In this document: positions 24,202-32,729 of the stretch, piece after piece | Numbering within the stretch: position 1 is the first letter of the stretch | Layout of the letters: each line of letters starts with the position of its first letter | Translations under genes and position numbers: made by a program | Origin: Candidatus Mediterraneibacter vanvlietii | Lineage (GTDB): Bacteria > Bacillota > Clostridia > Lachnospirales > Lachnospiraceae | Length of the DNA: 35,989 nucleotides | NCBI GenBank assembly: GCA_019113645.1 | Contig: DXGZ01000067.1 | Location: forward strand, 1-35,989 | Reading direction: 5' to 3' | The notes under the pieces: generated by a model | Seen by the model: the letters and a program-made list of their open reading frames with translations, nothing else | Databases searched by the model: none | What the model was told of the DNA's origin: nothing

Positions 24202-27200
24202 TCAGATTCCACAGAAGCTGAATGTGAACTCCATTGCTCCTTTTGCATCCAGCAGATATTCCGGGTGTGTACGGGCTCCCCAGCTGTCGTCGCCCGCGAT
24301 TCCCATCTGTCCCAGCGCCGCGCGCACCACCGTATAATGAACTCCTGGAAGTTCATACGGATGCTTTGCATTTTCAATCTCATGAGGGGTATATGGCAGC
24401 GCCGAAAACATCATCGGTCCGCTCTTTTCATCCATCTCAAAGAGCAGCCCTCTTCCCTTTTTGTCCGTAACTGCCGCGTACCTCACTTCTTCTTTTGCCC
24501 CGCACTCCTGAGGCACGATATATTTTGCCATATTGTCTGCCGCAAGATTTTCGTAGATGCCCAGCTTCGCGCCTTTTTTCCGGTCTGCATAGGTCTCTTC
24601 AGGCCCGAGCCCGTACCATTTTACATGGTCATAATCCGCGTCCATCTTGAAAATCACTCCGAACTCCGGCATATCGCCAAGCTCTTCCGGCGGATTGCAT
24701 GACAGTGTTGTCTTTACCCGGCCGCTTCCCGACACCTCATAAGTAAGTCTGCACTCACTGACCGGAATCGTCGGCATCAGATAGGTATATGTTATTTTCA
24801 CAGACCGCGCTTTCCTTCCGTTCTCTGCATCCATGCCGCCTTTTTCTTCTGCTTCCGGCTCGAGTATGCTGCAGCATGTCCCCTCCCGGAAGTCTTTGTG
24901 CGATACATACATGCTCGCGATTTTCCACTGCGCGTAACGCTTCGGCATCTGGTTTCCCTGGTCGTTATCCACAGGCGCTCTCCAGAAGTTCGGTTTGGGG
25001 ATCTCTTTGATCATCTCTTTTCCCGCGTAGCGGTAGGACACAAGTCCTCCGTCCTGGAGGGAAAAAAGCACGTCAAAATGTCTGCCTCTTACACCGATAT
25101 TATGTTTGCTCCGGATGACTTCCACCATTGTTCCATCTCCGTCCGCACATGCCTGTTCCTCTGCTGTTCCTTCCACTTTGTATACATACTGTCCGAACGC
25201 TGTTTCATGTCCCGCCGGCGCCCATACCGTCTTTTCTTTCAGCCGGAATGATACTGTCACGGTGTATTCTCCCGGGGCTGTTTCTTTTGGCAGCGGCAGT
25301 TTATAGCATTTCTCACTGAGAGGCGGCACGTCCGTTTCCATGTATGCCTGCCTGATCAGCACGCCGTTTCTTGCCGCTGTCACCACGCAGTCGAATGTAT
25401 CCGTATTTACAAACAGATTCTTATTAACGATCCGTACCTGCTCCTCTGTTACTTCCGCAGTAATATTCTGATAATTAAATTTCACTTCCTGCATTTTGGG
25501 CGACGGTGTTCTGTCGCCTCCGTATACGATGCCGTTTGCGCTGAAATTATAGTCAGTCGGCCTCTCGTCAAAATCTCCTCCATACGCCTGGAATTCATTG
25601 CCGTATCTGTCTTTTCTGGTAATCGTCTGGTCAATATAGTCCCAGATAAATCCCCCCTGATAGAGCGGCTCTGTATCCGTCAGATCCGTGTATTTATGCA
25701 TCGCGCCGCAGGAATTGCCCATAGCGTGGGTATACTCGCAGCAGATGAACGGTCTGCTCCTGTCTTTCTGCAGGTATTCCTTTATTTTCTCCACCGGAGT
25801 ATACATCTGGCTTTCCATGTCGCTTGTATCGTTGTACCGGCGGTCATGGAATATCCCTTCGTAATGTACCAGACGTGTCGGATCCTCTCTGTGGAAGAAC
25901 CGGGACATTTCATAAATATTTTTCCCTCCGTAAGACTCGTTCCCGCAGGACCAGATCAGAATGGACGGATGGTTTTTATCCCTCTGGTACATAGACTCCG
26001 CGCGGTCCAGAACCAGATCCAGCCACTCCGGCTTATCGCCGGGCACAATGTATTCATAATCCCCTGTGGCCTGCGCCGTATCCCATGAACCGTGGGACTC
26101 CAGATTCGTCTCATCGATCATGTACAGTCCATACTCGTCGCACAGCCGGTATATCAGCGATGTGTTCGGATAATGGCATGTGCGCACCGCATTGATATTG
26201 TGCTGTTTCATGACTTCAAGGTCCCTGCGCAGATCTTCTTCCGGAACATTTCTTCCGCTTATCGAGCTGAATTCATGTCGGTTTACTCCTTTGAATACAA
26301 TCCTCCTGCCGTTGAGCGTCATGATACGGTCTTTGAGCTCAAACCGCCGGAAGCCCGCTTTTTCAGGAATCACTTCGCACATCGTTCCGTCCGCGCCGTA
26401 TACTTCGATCGTCAGATCATACAGCTTCGGCTCCTCCGCGCTCCACAGCTCAGGTCTGTCGATAACCCATTCAAAAATGTCTTCCCCGCTCAGTTCTTTT
26501 TTCTCATCGATATATACTTCGCCATGCCGTGACAACCGGAACCGTGCTTTCCCTTCTTTCCCCCAGGTCACCGTCCGGATCTCCAGTGTGCCCCTTGTCA
26601 GAGTCTCATCTGGCAGCGCGCGGATCCGCAGATCCCGGATATGCACATCCGGAACAGTGTACAGATACACATCCCGGTAAATACCTGAAAATCTGTAGAA
26701 ATCCTGATCCTCGCACCAGCTGCCCGACGTCCATTTAAACACCTGCGCGGCCAGCTTGTTTTCTCCGTCCCTGATATAATCTGTCAGCTCAAACTCCGAC
26801 GGTGTAAAGGAGTCCTCGCTGTATCCGACAAACTCTCCGTTAAGCCAGAGCGCTATCCCGCTCTCCGCCCCCTGGAAGGAAATGAAGAGCCGTTTTCCCC
26901 TCATTCTCTCCGGCACGGTAAAATATTTCACATAGCTTGCCACGGGATTAAAATGCTCCGGGATCTCCCCCGGACGTATATCTTCTCTTCCTTCCCACGG
27001 ATACTGTGTGTTCACATACTGCGGCACATCGTATCCTTCCATCTGGATATGTGCCGGCACACGGATATCATCCCAGCCGGCACAGCTGTAATCCGGCTTT
27101 TCAAACCCGGGAACAACTGCCTGACAGTTCTTTGCATAATGGAACTTCCATACCCCGTTCAGACTTTCCATATACTCTGACCTTCCGGTCAGCAGATCAG

Positions 27201-27297
27201 CCTGGGACGCATAATATCTGTGATCCGAATGCGCATCCAGCCTTCCATCTCTGAAGTAACGGGGATCTTTTACTTTGTCATAATCAAATTTTCTCAT
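24202..27297 (-). CDS. GH2 beta-galactosidase (LacZ-like)
   Basis: Large cytoplasmic beta-galactosidase, 1,031 aa, the usual length for LacZ-type enzymes. It has an N-terminal jelly-roll with LNGVWKFHY, immunoglobulin-like domains, the (beta/alpha)8 core with acid/base Glu454 in IWSCGNESYGG and nucleophile Glu521 in CCEYTHAMGNS, and a C-terminal small-chain domain with NFWRAPVDNDQGNQM and WYGLGPEETYADR. The ATG at 27297 follows GGGAGGATG. It is the first gene of a GH2-GH42 operon and is divergent from an AraC-type regulator. Natural substrate could be lactose, N-acetyllactosamine or galacto-oligosaccharide; the sequence does not decide. Confidence 0.96.
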   Translation of the reverse strand: MRKFDYDKVKDPRYFRDGRLDAHSDHRYYASQADLLTGRSEYMESLNGVWKFHYAKNCQAVVPGFEKPDYSCAGWDDIRVPAHIQMEGYDVPQYVNTQYPWEGREDIRPGEIPEHFNPVASYVKYFTVPERMRGKRLFISFQGAESGIALWLNGEFVGYSEDSFTPSEFELTDYIRDGENKLAAQVFKWTSGSWCEDQDFYRFSGIYRDVYLYTVPDVHIRDLRIRALPDETLTRGTLEIRTVTWGKEGKARFRLSRHGEVYIDEKKELSGEDIFEWVIDRPELWSAEEPKLYDLTIEVYGADGTMCEVIPEKAGFRRFELKDRIMTLNGRRIVFKGVNRHEFSSISGRNVPEEDLRRDLEVMKQHNINAVRTCHYPNTSLIYRLCDEYGLYMIDETNLESHGSWDTAQATGDYEYIVPGDKPEWLDLVLDRAESMYQRDKNHPSILIWSCGNESYGGKNIYEMSRFFHREDPTRLVHYEGIFHDRRYNDTSDMESQMYTPVEKIKEYLQKDRSRPFICCEYTHAMGNSCGAMHKYTDLTDTEPLYQGGFIWDYIDQTITRKDRYGNEFQAYGGDFDERPTDYNFSANGIVYGGDRTPSPKMQEVKFNYQNITAEVTEEQVRIVNKNLFVNTDTFDCVVTAARNGVLIRQAYMETDVPPLSEKCYKLPLPKETAPGEYTVTVSFRLKEKTVWAPAGHETAFGQYVYKVEGTAEEQACADGDGTMVEVIRSKHNIGVRGRHFDVLFSLQDGGLVSYRYAGKEMIKEIPKPNFWRAPVDNDQGNQMPKRYAQWKIASMYVSHKDFREGTCCSILEPEAEEKGGMDAENGRKARSVKITYTYLMPTIPVSECRLTYEVSGSGRVKTTLSCNPPEELGDMPEFGVIFKMDADYDHVKWYGLGPEETYADRKKGAKLGIYENLAADNMAKYIVPQECGAKEEVRYAAVTDKKGRGLLFEMDEKSGPMMFSALPYTPHEIENAKHPYELPGVHYTVVRAALGQMGIAGDDSWGARTHPEYLLDAKGAMEFTFSFCGI

Positions 27298-27337
27298 TTT
27301 TCACATCCTCCCTCTGCATCTGTTATCAGTACGCACC

Positions 27338-27409
27338 TTCCGGAGCCCTGCCGGCGCCGGAACTTTGTATGGTAAGCATTATTATACATCGGCTGGACGC
27401 TCCATTGTA
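27338..27409 (-). promoter_or_regulatory. Divergent control region of the GH2-GH42 operon
   Basis: On the minus strand a perfect -10 TATAAT (complement of 27381-27386) has no good -35 (TACAAT at 17 bases), which suggests activator dependence. The transcript would begin near 27374 and carry a 6-bp hairpin (27338-27343 with 27357-27362) containing the palindrome CCGGCGCCGG. The adjacent AraC-type protein is the obvious candidate activator. For the plus-strand AraC gene I see an AT-rich TATAAA (27423-27428) but no convincing -35. Confidence 0.55.
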
Positions 27410-27467
27410 TGATATGTTAAACTATAAAATATAAGATTTCGAAACACAGGAAAGGGGGAACTGTTTT

Positions 27468-28271
27468 ATGCGCGTCATTTTCAGAAGCATCCCCGTGACA
27501 GAACCTTTTACTTATGAATCTATCGGAAAAGACTGGACACAGGATCATGTCTCCCGCCCGGGCGGCTACCCGTTCTACCATTATCTTCTGACAGAGAAAG
27601 GGGCCGGCAGAATAGAAACCGCGGCAGGCTCCTGTCTGCTGCGCGAGGGCGAGGGGCTTCTCATGGCGCCTTTTATCCGGCATTCCTATGAAAAAGCCGG
27701 GGATGACTGGATCGTAAAGTACGCCACTTTTACCGGAACTGCAGAACGGGCCATTCCTCAGATCATGGGAAACCGGCAGATGATCTCCACGAGCGCCGCC
27801 CAGGGGGAAGAAATCAGCCGGCTGATAGACGAAGGCATAGCCATATCCGTCGCCCGGCCCCTGAATGTAAAAAAACTCTCCGTCAACTGCTACAGTGTGC
27901 TGATCCAGATTGCGGACACGACACATGGCAGCCGAGCGGACGAACCGCTCTACCGAAATTATGTTCTGCCCATAATAAAAGAAATTGAAAGCAGCTATTT
28001 CCTCCCGCTGACCATTGAAAAACTGAGCAGACAGGTATTCGTAACTCCCCAGTATCTCTCCCGGCTCTTCCGGCGGTATCTCAACTGCTCCGCTTACGAA
28101 TATCTGACTTCCTACCGGCTGAGCAAGGCGAAAGAGCTGCTGATCACCGCCCCGAGGCTTGAGGTGCAGGAGGTCGCCCGGCGTACAGGGTTTGCCGATT
28201 CCAGCCATTTTATCGCGGTATTTAAAAAAGCAGTAGGTGTCACTCCGCTTGAATTCCGCCGTCTCAACTGA
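27468..28271 (+). CDS. AraC-family transcriptional regulator
   Basis: Sugar-responsive activator, 267 aa. The N-terminal cupin-like ligand domain has PFYHYLLTEKGAGRIE and GEGLLMAPFIRHSYE, typical of effector-binding AraC proteins. The C-terminal domain (about 168-267) holds two helix-turn-helix motifs, LTIEKLSRQVFVTPQYLSRLF and LEVQEVARRTGFADSSHFIAVF, followed by KKAVGVTPLEFRR. The ATG at 27468 has an AAAGGGGGAA site. Divergence from the GH2-GH42 operon makes that operon the likely target. The inducer is unknown. Confidence 0.94.
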   Translation: MRVIFRSIPVTEPFTYESIGKDWTQDHVSRPGGYPFYHYLLTEKGAGRIETAAGSCLLREGEGLLMAPFIRHSYEKAGDDWIVKYATFTGTAERAIPQIMGNRQMISTSAAQGEEISRLIDEGIAISVARPLNVKKLSVNCYSVLIQIADTTHGSRADEPLYRNYVLPIIKEIESSYFLPLTIEKLSRQVFVTPQYLSRLFRRYLNCSAYEYLTSYRLSKAKELLITAPRLEVQEVARRTGFADSSHFIAVFKKAVGVTPLEFRRLN

Positions 28272-28342
28272 CTTTCATTCCATGCCCCGGAACAAAGCGG
28301 TAAAATATCACTATTGCGGCGTGCGCATCCCGCCCGGAGGGC

Positions 28343-28380
28343 TTTTATTTCACAGGGACGCAGTTTCCTGTGAAATAAAA
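28343..28380. other. 14-bp perfect hairpin downstream of the AraC gene
   Basis: TTTTATTTCACAGG (28343-28356) is exactly complementary to CCTGTGAAATAAAA (28367-28380) around a 10-base loop. Neither strand has a T tract directly after this stem, although the 5' arm itself is T-rich and follows a weak GC stem (GCCC 28332-28335 with GGGC 28339-28342). It may be part of the AraC gene terminator. Confidence 0.55.
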
Positions 28381-28415
28381 ACAGTCTCCGGGCACTGCGC
28401 GCAGCGTCCGGAGAC
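28381..28415 (-). terminator. Terminator of the zinc-ribbon/galactan operon
   Basis: GTCTCCGG (28384-28391) pairs with CCGGAGAC (28408-28415), and the helix continues inward to CTGC/GCAG with a 2-base apical loop. Read on the minus strand it is followed by TGTTTTTATTT, a proper T tract, 28 bases after the stop of the 71-aa gene. Confidence 0.8.
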
Positions 28416-28442
28416 ATATAAATTCCGCAACATTCTTATATG

Positions 28443-28658
28443 TCAGAAATCTTCCATCTTATAACGTTTCATCATCGAACCGTATTTCATACGGATGACT
28501 TCATTTCTTTTCAGAACATCCTCCTCATTGCCGACATACTGGCAGCGGATGCAGTAATATTCATCTTTGTCCTTATCATAGAACATATCGATGTCAAGAT
28601 CTCTCATAAAACACATCGGGCAGCGGTAATTTAATCTGCCTTTTCCAGCCTGAGCCAT
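28443..28658 (-). CDS. Small zinc-ribbon protein, function unknown
   Basis: A 71-aa cytoplasmic protein with two Cys-x-x-Cys knuckles, CPMC (after YR) and CIRC (after EYY), spaced 20 residues apart, as in a zinc ribbon. The C-terminus is basic (RMKYGSMMKRYKM). The gene starts inside the end of the preceding gene, overlapping it by 28 bases in another frame. AAGGAGGT (complement of 28668-28675) lies 9 bases before the ATG, so it is a genuine, efficiently initiated and probably coupled cistron. I do not recognise the family. A nucleic-acid or protein-binding adaptor is possible, but nothing in the sequence proves it. Confidence 0.8.
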   Translation of the reverse strand: MAQAGKGRLNYRCPMCFMRDLDIDMFYDKDKDEYYCIRCQYVGNEEDVLKRNEVIRMKYGSMMKRYKMEDF

Positions 28659-30484
28659 GTGGACACTACCTCCTTATCAGAAACTTCTGTTGTATATCCC
28701 AGCGTAAACATCGGGGAGAATGCATAGCCTTCACGGACATATCCTTTTGATGCCTTTTTGTCCATGCTCATGGACACCTTTGTCTCAATGGCAGGAATCA
28801 CTGCACTCACACTGTCAGCCCCCTCCATTGCTTCCTCTCTGCACTTGTATTCATAACTGATCGTCTTCTCGCCGCTGCCGCCGCTGCACGCAAGCGTAAT
28901 ACCTGTCATATCCTCCGGATACTCTGTCGTTCCATAGCATGCCACCATGTATTCATTCAGCTCTACCTTCGCCTCCGGATCGCTCATCTCCAGAATATTT
29001 CTCTCAATCTGAATATCAGAACTTCCTTCTGTGAATATCACTCTCGTCTGAAGCTTCAGCGTCAGATCATGGAACTCGATGTCCACCGGATCAAGGGTCA
29101 GAATACGTTTCTTCTTTCCGCCTTCCAGTTCTTCCTCTGAGAAGTGCGCTTTCGTCCGGCACAGGCACAGATCCACTTCCTCGCCTTCATACGTCAGCTT
29201 CGCACTGCGGACAGTTCCTTCCCCTGCATAATGAGTGAAGTATCCCGCTCTGTATTTCTCCTGAATCAGGAACGGATAGGAAGCGTCCTGCACATGTTTT
29301 GTTCCGATTCCCACTTCCCATTTCAGTTTTGCCGCATAGGGCCGCAGATCCACAATCGCGCCGCCCTGATCCATGTTGACGCATGCCCTCATATACGGAT
29401 CACAGTACCAGAAGATCTGCTTGTCAGATCCATAGAGGATATCTCTCCACAGCGCACATTCCGGCTCTGTATAGGACTTCTTCCCGCGGTAGTAATCCGC
29501 GAACTCCGCCATGGTCATATCATCCAGTTTTCCTTCTTTTTTGAGCTGTCCGTAATATGCCATTCCATCCTCGTAGGATTTTTTCAGCAGTTCATACGGC
29601 GCTTCCCAGCGTCCCATCTTGTTCAGCCAACCCGGTCCGACGAACATCATATTGTACGCATAACCGTTATTGTATTTTTCAAGCGCGCGATACTGATCGA
29701 TCAGGTTATAAAGATACGGGTATTCCCACGTCTTCGTGTCATAGATCATTCCGCGGAGCACGTTCTGCGGATGAGTCCCGAAATTCGATCCGTTTCCGTC
29801 ATAACATGCCAGCAGGTCGCGGGAGAGATGGGGGATCGCGACAATTCCGCTGTCCTCCGCCTCATTGGCGGCCGGGGCGTGCGTATTCTGTTTCGATGGA
29901 ATCCACGGATTCCACGGGCCGCCGTCAAACAGCGTATACCAGGAATTATTGCACGTATGATAGGCTTTCGGTCCCTCTTCCCAGCAGGTGGCTATCGCAC
30001 ACTTTACGGACGGATATTTCTCTTTAATATAGTTGATCAGTTCCGCATCCAGATAGTAAGAGCCTGTGGATTCCGGATAAAATCCGAAAATATCATGGAA
30101 TTTTCCAAACACATCGTCCACAATCGACTTCTTGTCTTCCATGGAGAACATCCAGATACAGAAATCCTTTGTCTTGTACTTCTCACGGAATTCCGTGCAC
30201 GGAAGCCCGAGCAATGAAAGAGAGATCTCGTCTCCGTATTTCTCGTGGTCTTCTTTGGCGATCTGAATCGCCTCGTCATTAAAAAGCGAAGCGTATGTCA
30301 TCTGGATCGTGGTTTTCAGTCCGTTCTTATGAGCGGTCTCCTGCTGAAACCGGAAGATGTCGAGCGACTCCGTGAGAAGTGACTTTCTGCCGATATCCTC
30401 CTCTTTCCCGTGTCCGGTCACCTTCTCGGCATATTCCGGAACCATCTCGGGACGGTGAATAATATTAACAACAAATTTATCCAT
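28631..30484 (-). CDS. Uncharacterised ~617-aa protein in a galactan operon
   Basis: Cytoplasmic protein without signal or membrane segments. It opens with strand-like MDKFVVNIIHRPEM. An N-terminal region of about 400 residues is rich in Trp, Tyr, Asp and Gly motifs (FGFYPESTGSYYLDAELI, CAIATCWEEGPKAYHT, FDGGPWNPWIPSKQNTHAP), a pattern reminiscent of carbohydrate-active barrels of the polysaccharide-deacetylase/GH57 kind. The last ~200 residues look like a beta-rich domain. I cannot assign it to a known family with confidence. The frame opens at GTG 30511, but the ATG at 30484 gives a more natural N-terminus; neither has a strong ribosome site. It is placed between a GH53 galactanase gene and a zinc-ribbon gene, so a glycan-related role is inferred from context. 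Confidence 0.85.
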   Translation of the reverse strand: MDKFVVNIIHRPEMVPEYAEKVTGHGKEEDIGRKSLLTESLDIFRFQQETAHKNGLKTTIQMTYASLFNDEAIQIAKEDHEKYGDEISLSLLGLPCTEFREKYKTKDFCIWMFSMEDKKSIVDDVFGKFHDIFGFYPESTGSYYLDAELINYIKEKYPSVKCAIATCWEEGPKAYHTCNNSWYTLFDGGPWNPWIPSKQNTHAPAANEAEDSGIVAIPHLSRDLLACYDGNGSNFGTHPQNVLRGMIYDTKTWEYPYLYNLIDQYRALEKYNNGYAYNMMFVGPGWLNKMGRWEAPYELLKKSYEDGMAYYGQLKKEGKLDDMTMAEFADYYRGKKSYTEPECALWRDILYGSDKQIFWYCDPYMRACVNMDQGGAIVDLRPYAAKLKWEVGIGTKHVQDASYPFLIQEKYRAGYFTHYAGEGTVRSAKLTYEGEEVDLCLCRTKAHFSEEELEGGKKKRILTLDPVDIEFHDLTLKLQTRVIFTEGSSDIQIERNILEMSDPEAKVELNEYMVACYGTTEYPEDMTGITLACSGGSGEKTISYEYKCREEAMEGADSVSAVIPAIETKVSMSMDKKASKGYVREGYAFSPMFTLGYTTEVSDKEVVSTWLRLEKAD

Positions 30485-30555
30485 GTATAAGTACCAAACC
30501 TTTCTGTTCACTTTATATCTGCCGCTTATCCCACGGCTTCCGACAGCGCAGGCTG

Positions 30556-31659
30556 TCAGGGCTGAAATTTACGGATCGTCTCAAGCGCCTGAAGCGCGTT
30601 GCCGTTATAATCGAAAAGCGCCTGATTCGCCCACTCATTTCCTCCGGGGCCCTGTTCTTCAATATAGGCAAGCGCTTCGGCATTCGCCCATCCGCTTCCC
30701 GGAACCGGAAGCCAGCCCGGCTCCCAGTAATAAAAGCCCCGCGAACCTTTCACCCGCGAGATCCGAGTCATGAAATCCTGCATGAAATCACTCTGTCCGC
30801 TCTCCGTCATCGGATACTCTATCTTCGCCGCCAGCTCCGGCTTCGTCGCCATCCCTTTGCGCTCCGTATCCGCCAGCTTCTCATACTCTTTATAGTCTTC
30901 CATCGTATGTCCCATGGACACTTCCGCTACAACCAGCTCTTTTCCATATCTCTCTGCAATATCATGCATGTTGTCTTCCAGCTGCTGCAAAGTTCCATGC
31001 CAGAACGGATAATAAGACAGCCCGATTATTTCAAAATCTTCCCCGCGCTTCATAAACTCGTCAAACCACTCTCTGTAAAGCGCATTGTTGCCGCCATTAT
31101 CCAGATGCAGCATAACCGAAAGAGACGGATCCACGCTGCGCACCGCACGGATTCCCGCATTCAGGAAACGCGCCATATTATCATAATCCGGATATTTTCC
31201 ATATGGCCACAGTAGCCCGCTGCTCAGCTCATTCCCCACCTGTATCATAGTGGGGAACACCTGATTCTCCTGCATCGTCTCCAGCGTTTTCCGGGTAAAG
31301 TCATAAACCGCCTGCTCCAGTCCGGCAGCATCCATGCCGCGCCATGCCTTCGGGATCCTCTGTTTTCCGGGATCCGCCCAGAAGTCGCTGTAATGGAGAT
31401 CCAGCAGAAAGCCGAATCCCATATCCAGCACCCTCCGGGCAAGCTCGATCGTTGTCTTCAGGTCATTCGTCCCTGCTCCGTAGGGTACGCCCGCCTCGCT
31501 GTAAGGATCATTCCACAATCTTAAGCGGATCGAATTCACGCCGTACTCTTTCAGTATTTCAAGGAGGTCTTTCTCCCGCCCGTCTTTATAGTATTTTGCC
31601 CCCAGCTCTTCCAGTTCTCTCAGAGAGGAGACATCCATGCCTTTTATAAACGTTCCCAT
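30556..31659 (-). CDS. GH53 endo-beta-1,4-galactanase, cytoplasmic (copy 1)
   Basis: Cleaves beta-1,4-linked galactan or galacto-oligosaccharides by a retaining mechanism. The 367-aa single-domain product has FIKGMDVSSLRELEELGAKY at the N-terminus, LRLWNDPYSEAG, LLDLHYSDFWADPGKQ, acid/base Glu144 in QVGNELSSGLLWP, and nucleophile Glu246 in VVAEVSMGHT. The tail is GNEWANQALFDYNGNALQAL. No signal peptide is seen, although most characterised members are secreted. The ATG at 31659 has an AAAGGA site. A 6-bp hairpin (30542-30547 with 30552-30557) overlaps its stop codon and may separate it from the next cistron. It is clearly homologous to copy 2 at 34889-35962 but is encoded in more GC-rich DNA. 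Confidence 0.94.
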   Translation of the reverse strand: MGTFIKGMDVSSLRELEELGAKYYKDGREKDLLEILKEYGVNSIRLRLWNDPYSEAGVPYGAGTNDLKTTIELARRVLDMGFGFLLDLHYSDFWADPGKQRIPKAWRGMDAAGLEQAVYDFTRKTLETMQENQVFPTMIQVGNELSSGLLWPYGKYPDYDNMARFLNAGIRAVRSVDPSLSVMLHLDNGGNNALYREWFDEFMKRGEDFEIIGLSYYPFWHGTLQQLEDNMHDIAERYGKELVVAEVSMGHTMEDYKEYEKLADTERKGMATKPELAAKIEYPMTESGQSDFMQDFMTRISRVKGSRGFYYWEPGWLPVPGSGWANAEALAYIEEQGPGGNEWANQALFDYNGNALQALETIRKFQP

Positions 31660-31759
31660 TTAACAATTCCTTTCACGAGTCAATCCCGGCATTACCAGTT
31701 TGATATGTCACCAGAGTTCTACCGGAAATAAAATTCCAATACCATTTCCCTCTCAGCAT

Positions 31760-31879
31760 TTACTCAACTAACCTAAACATTGCGAAATCAAGATTACACC
31801 AATCATCAACACCAGCTTCTGTATAAATTCCGATCTCACATTCATTGTTAGTAACCGCTATACCATAATCGTTTTCACT
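31760..31879 (-). pseudogene. Orphan C-terminal remnant, probably of a carbohydrate-binding module
   Basis: Directly after the MalG-type permease stop, and in the same frame, 39 codons read as protein-like sequence without a start codon and then meet TAA. The central part reads CEIGIYTEAGVDDWCNLDF and ends AMFRLVE. Regular charged/aromatic spacing and a final W-x-x-x-D-F-x-x-F strand resemble the last strands of beta-sandwich carbohydrate-binding modules often attached to secreted galactanases. It has no ribosome site of its own. It is best explained as the 3' scrap of a deleted larger gene, though chance is possible for so short a stretch. The remaining ~100 bases up to the GH53 start (31660-31759) show nothing recognisable. 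Confidence 0.55.
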
Positions 31880-32728
31880 TTATCCTTTAACGCCCCCGGC
31901 TACCAGTCCATTCTGTATATATCTCTGCAAGGCCATAAACACGATCATAATTGGCAGTGATGACAATACAGCAGCGGCAGAGAACAGCGTCCAGTGCGCT
32001 GCAAACTGATCCGAAATGAATGACTGCAGACCAAGAGCCAGCGTCATATTACCCGGTGTCTGCAGGAATACTGACGAAATTACATATTCACTATATGTAG
32101 CAATAAATGAAAACAAGAAAATAACTGCAAGCTGCGGAGCCGCCAATGGCAGAATAATTTTCCTGAAAACCGTAAAATGACCAGCTCCATCTACCATTGC
32201 CGCCTCATCCAATTCCTTAGGGATTCCATCCATATATGACTTCAACAGCCAAATCTGGAACGCACTTCCTCCGGCCAAAACCAGAATCAACGCTATCATA
32301 TTGTCTACCAACCCAAACTGGTACAACAGAATATAATATCCAGAAATTGCCATACTGTTCGGAAACACCTGCAAAACCAGCAGTGACATCAACCCATATT
32401 TTCTTCCTGTGAATCTCATTCGCGAAAAAGAGTACGCTGCAAGCGCTGTTAACGTCAGCTGAATAATTGCTACTGCAAAGCACAATTTAACTGAATTCCA
32501 TACCCAAAGCAGAAAATCTGTTTCCTGAAACAGTTCTACATAATGCTCCGTACTAAATTTATCCGGAAAAAGAGATGAAAGGAAAAAGCTGTCTCCCGCC
32601 GAAAATGAGGACATCACAATCCAAAGCGCAGGAAACAGAATCACTACGATCGCAATCCAAATAATCACTCTGCTAATCCATAACGTCCTTCTTTCATATG
32701 CGGCCAACTTTTTATGCGATTTTGCCAA
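31880..32728 (-). CDS. ABC importer permease, MalG/GanQ type
   Basis: Membrane component of a CUT1 sugar importer, 282 aa, with about six helices. The EAA loop ELDEAAMVDGAGHFTVFRK contacts the ATPase, and the product ends with the family-typical NGLVAGGVKG. Translation starts at TTG (32726-32728). Its ribosome site AAGGAGGTGG lies in the last codons of the upstream permease gene, one base separating stop and start, so the pair is coupled. The DNA is distinctly AT-rich compared with the genes to its left. The order in the operon (binding protein, MalF type, MalG type, galactanase) parallels ganSPQ in Bacillus. Confidence 0.93.
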   Translation of the reverse strand: MAKSHKKLAAYERRTLWISRVIIWIAIVVILFPALWIVMSSFSAGDSFFLSSLFPDKFSTEHYVELFQETDFLLWVWNSVKLCFAVAIIQLTLTALAAYSFSRMRFTGRKYGLMSLLVLQVFPNSMAISGYYILLYQFGLVDNMIALILVLAGGSAFQIWLLKSYMDGIPKELDEAAMVDGAGHFTVFRKIILPLAAPQLAVIFLFSFIATYSEYVISSVFLQTPGNMTLALGLQSFISDQFAAHWTLFSAAAVLSSLPIMIVFMALQRYIQNGLVAGGVKG

Positions 32729-32729
32729 A

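Noticed and set aside
30542-30557. Hairpin after GH53 copy 1 as a terminator
   Set aside because: GACAGC/GCTGTC has no T tract on the minus strand and overlaps the stop codon; at most it is an intercistronic processing or stability element.
31660-31879. Insertion-sequence scar at the composition boundary
   Set aside because: No terminal inverted repeats, target-site duplication or transposase fragment could be seen; only the protein-like remnant is supported.
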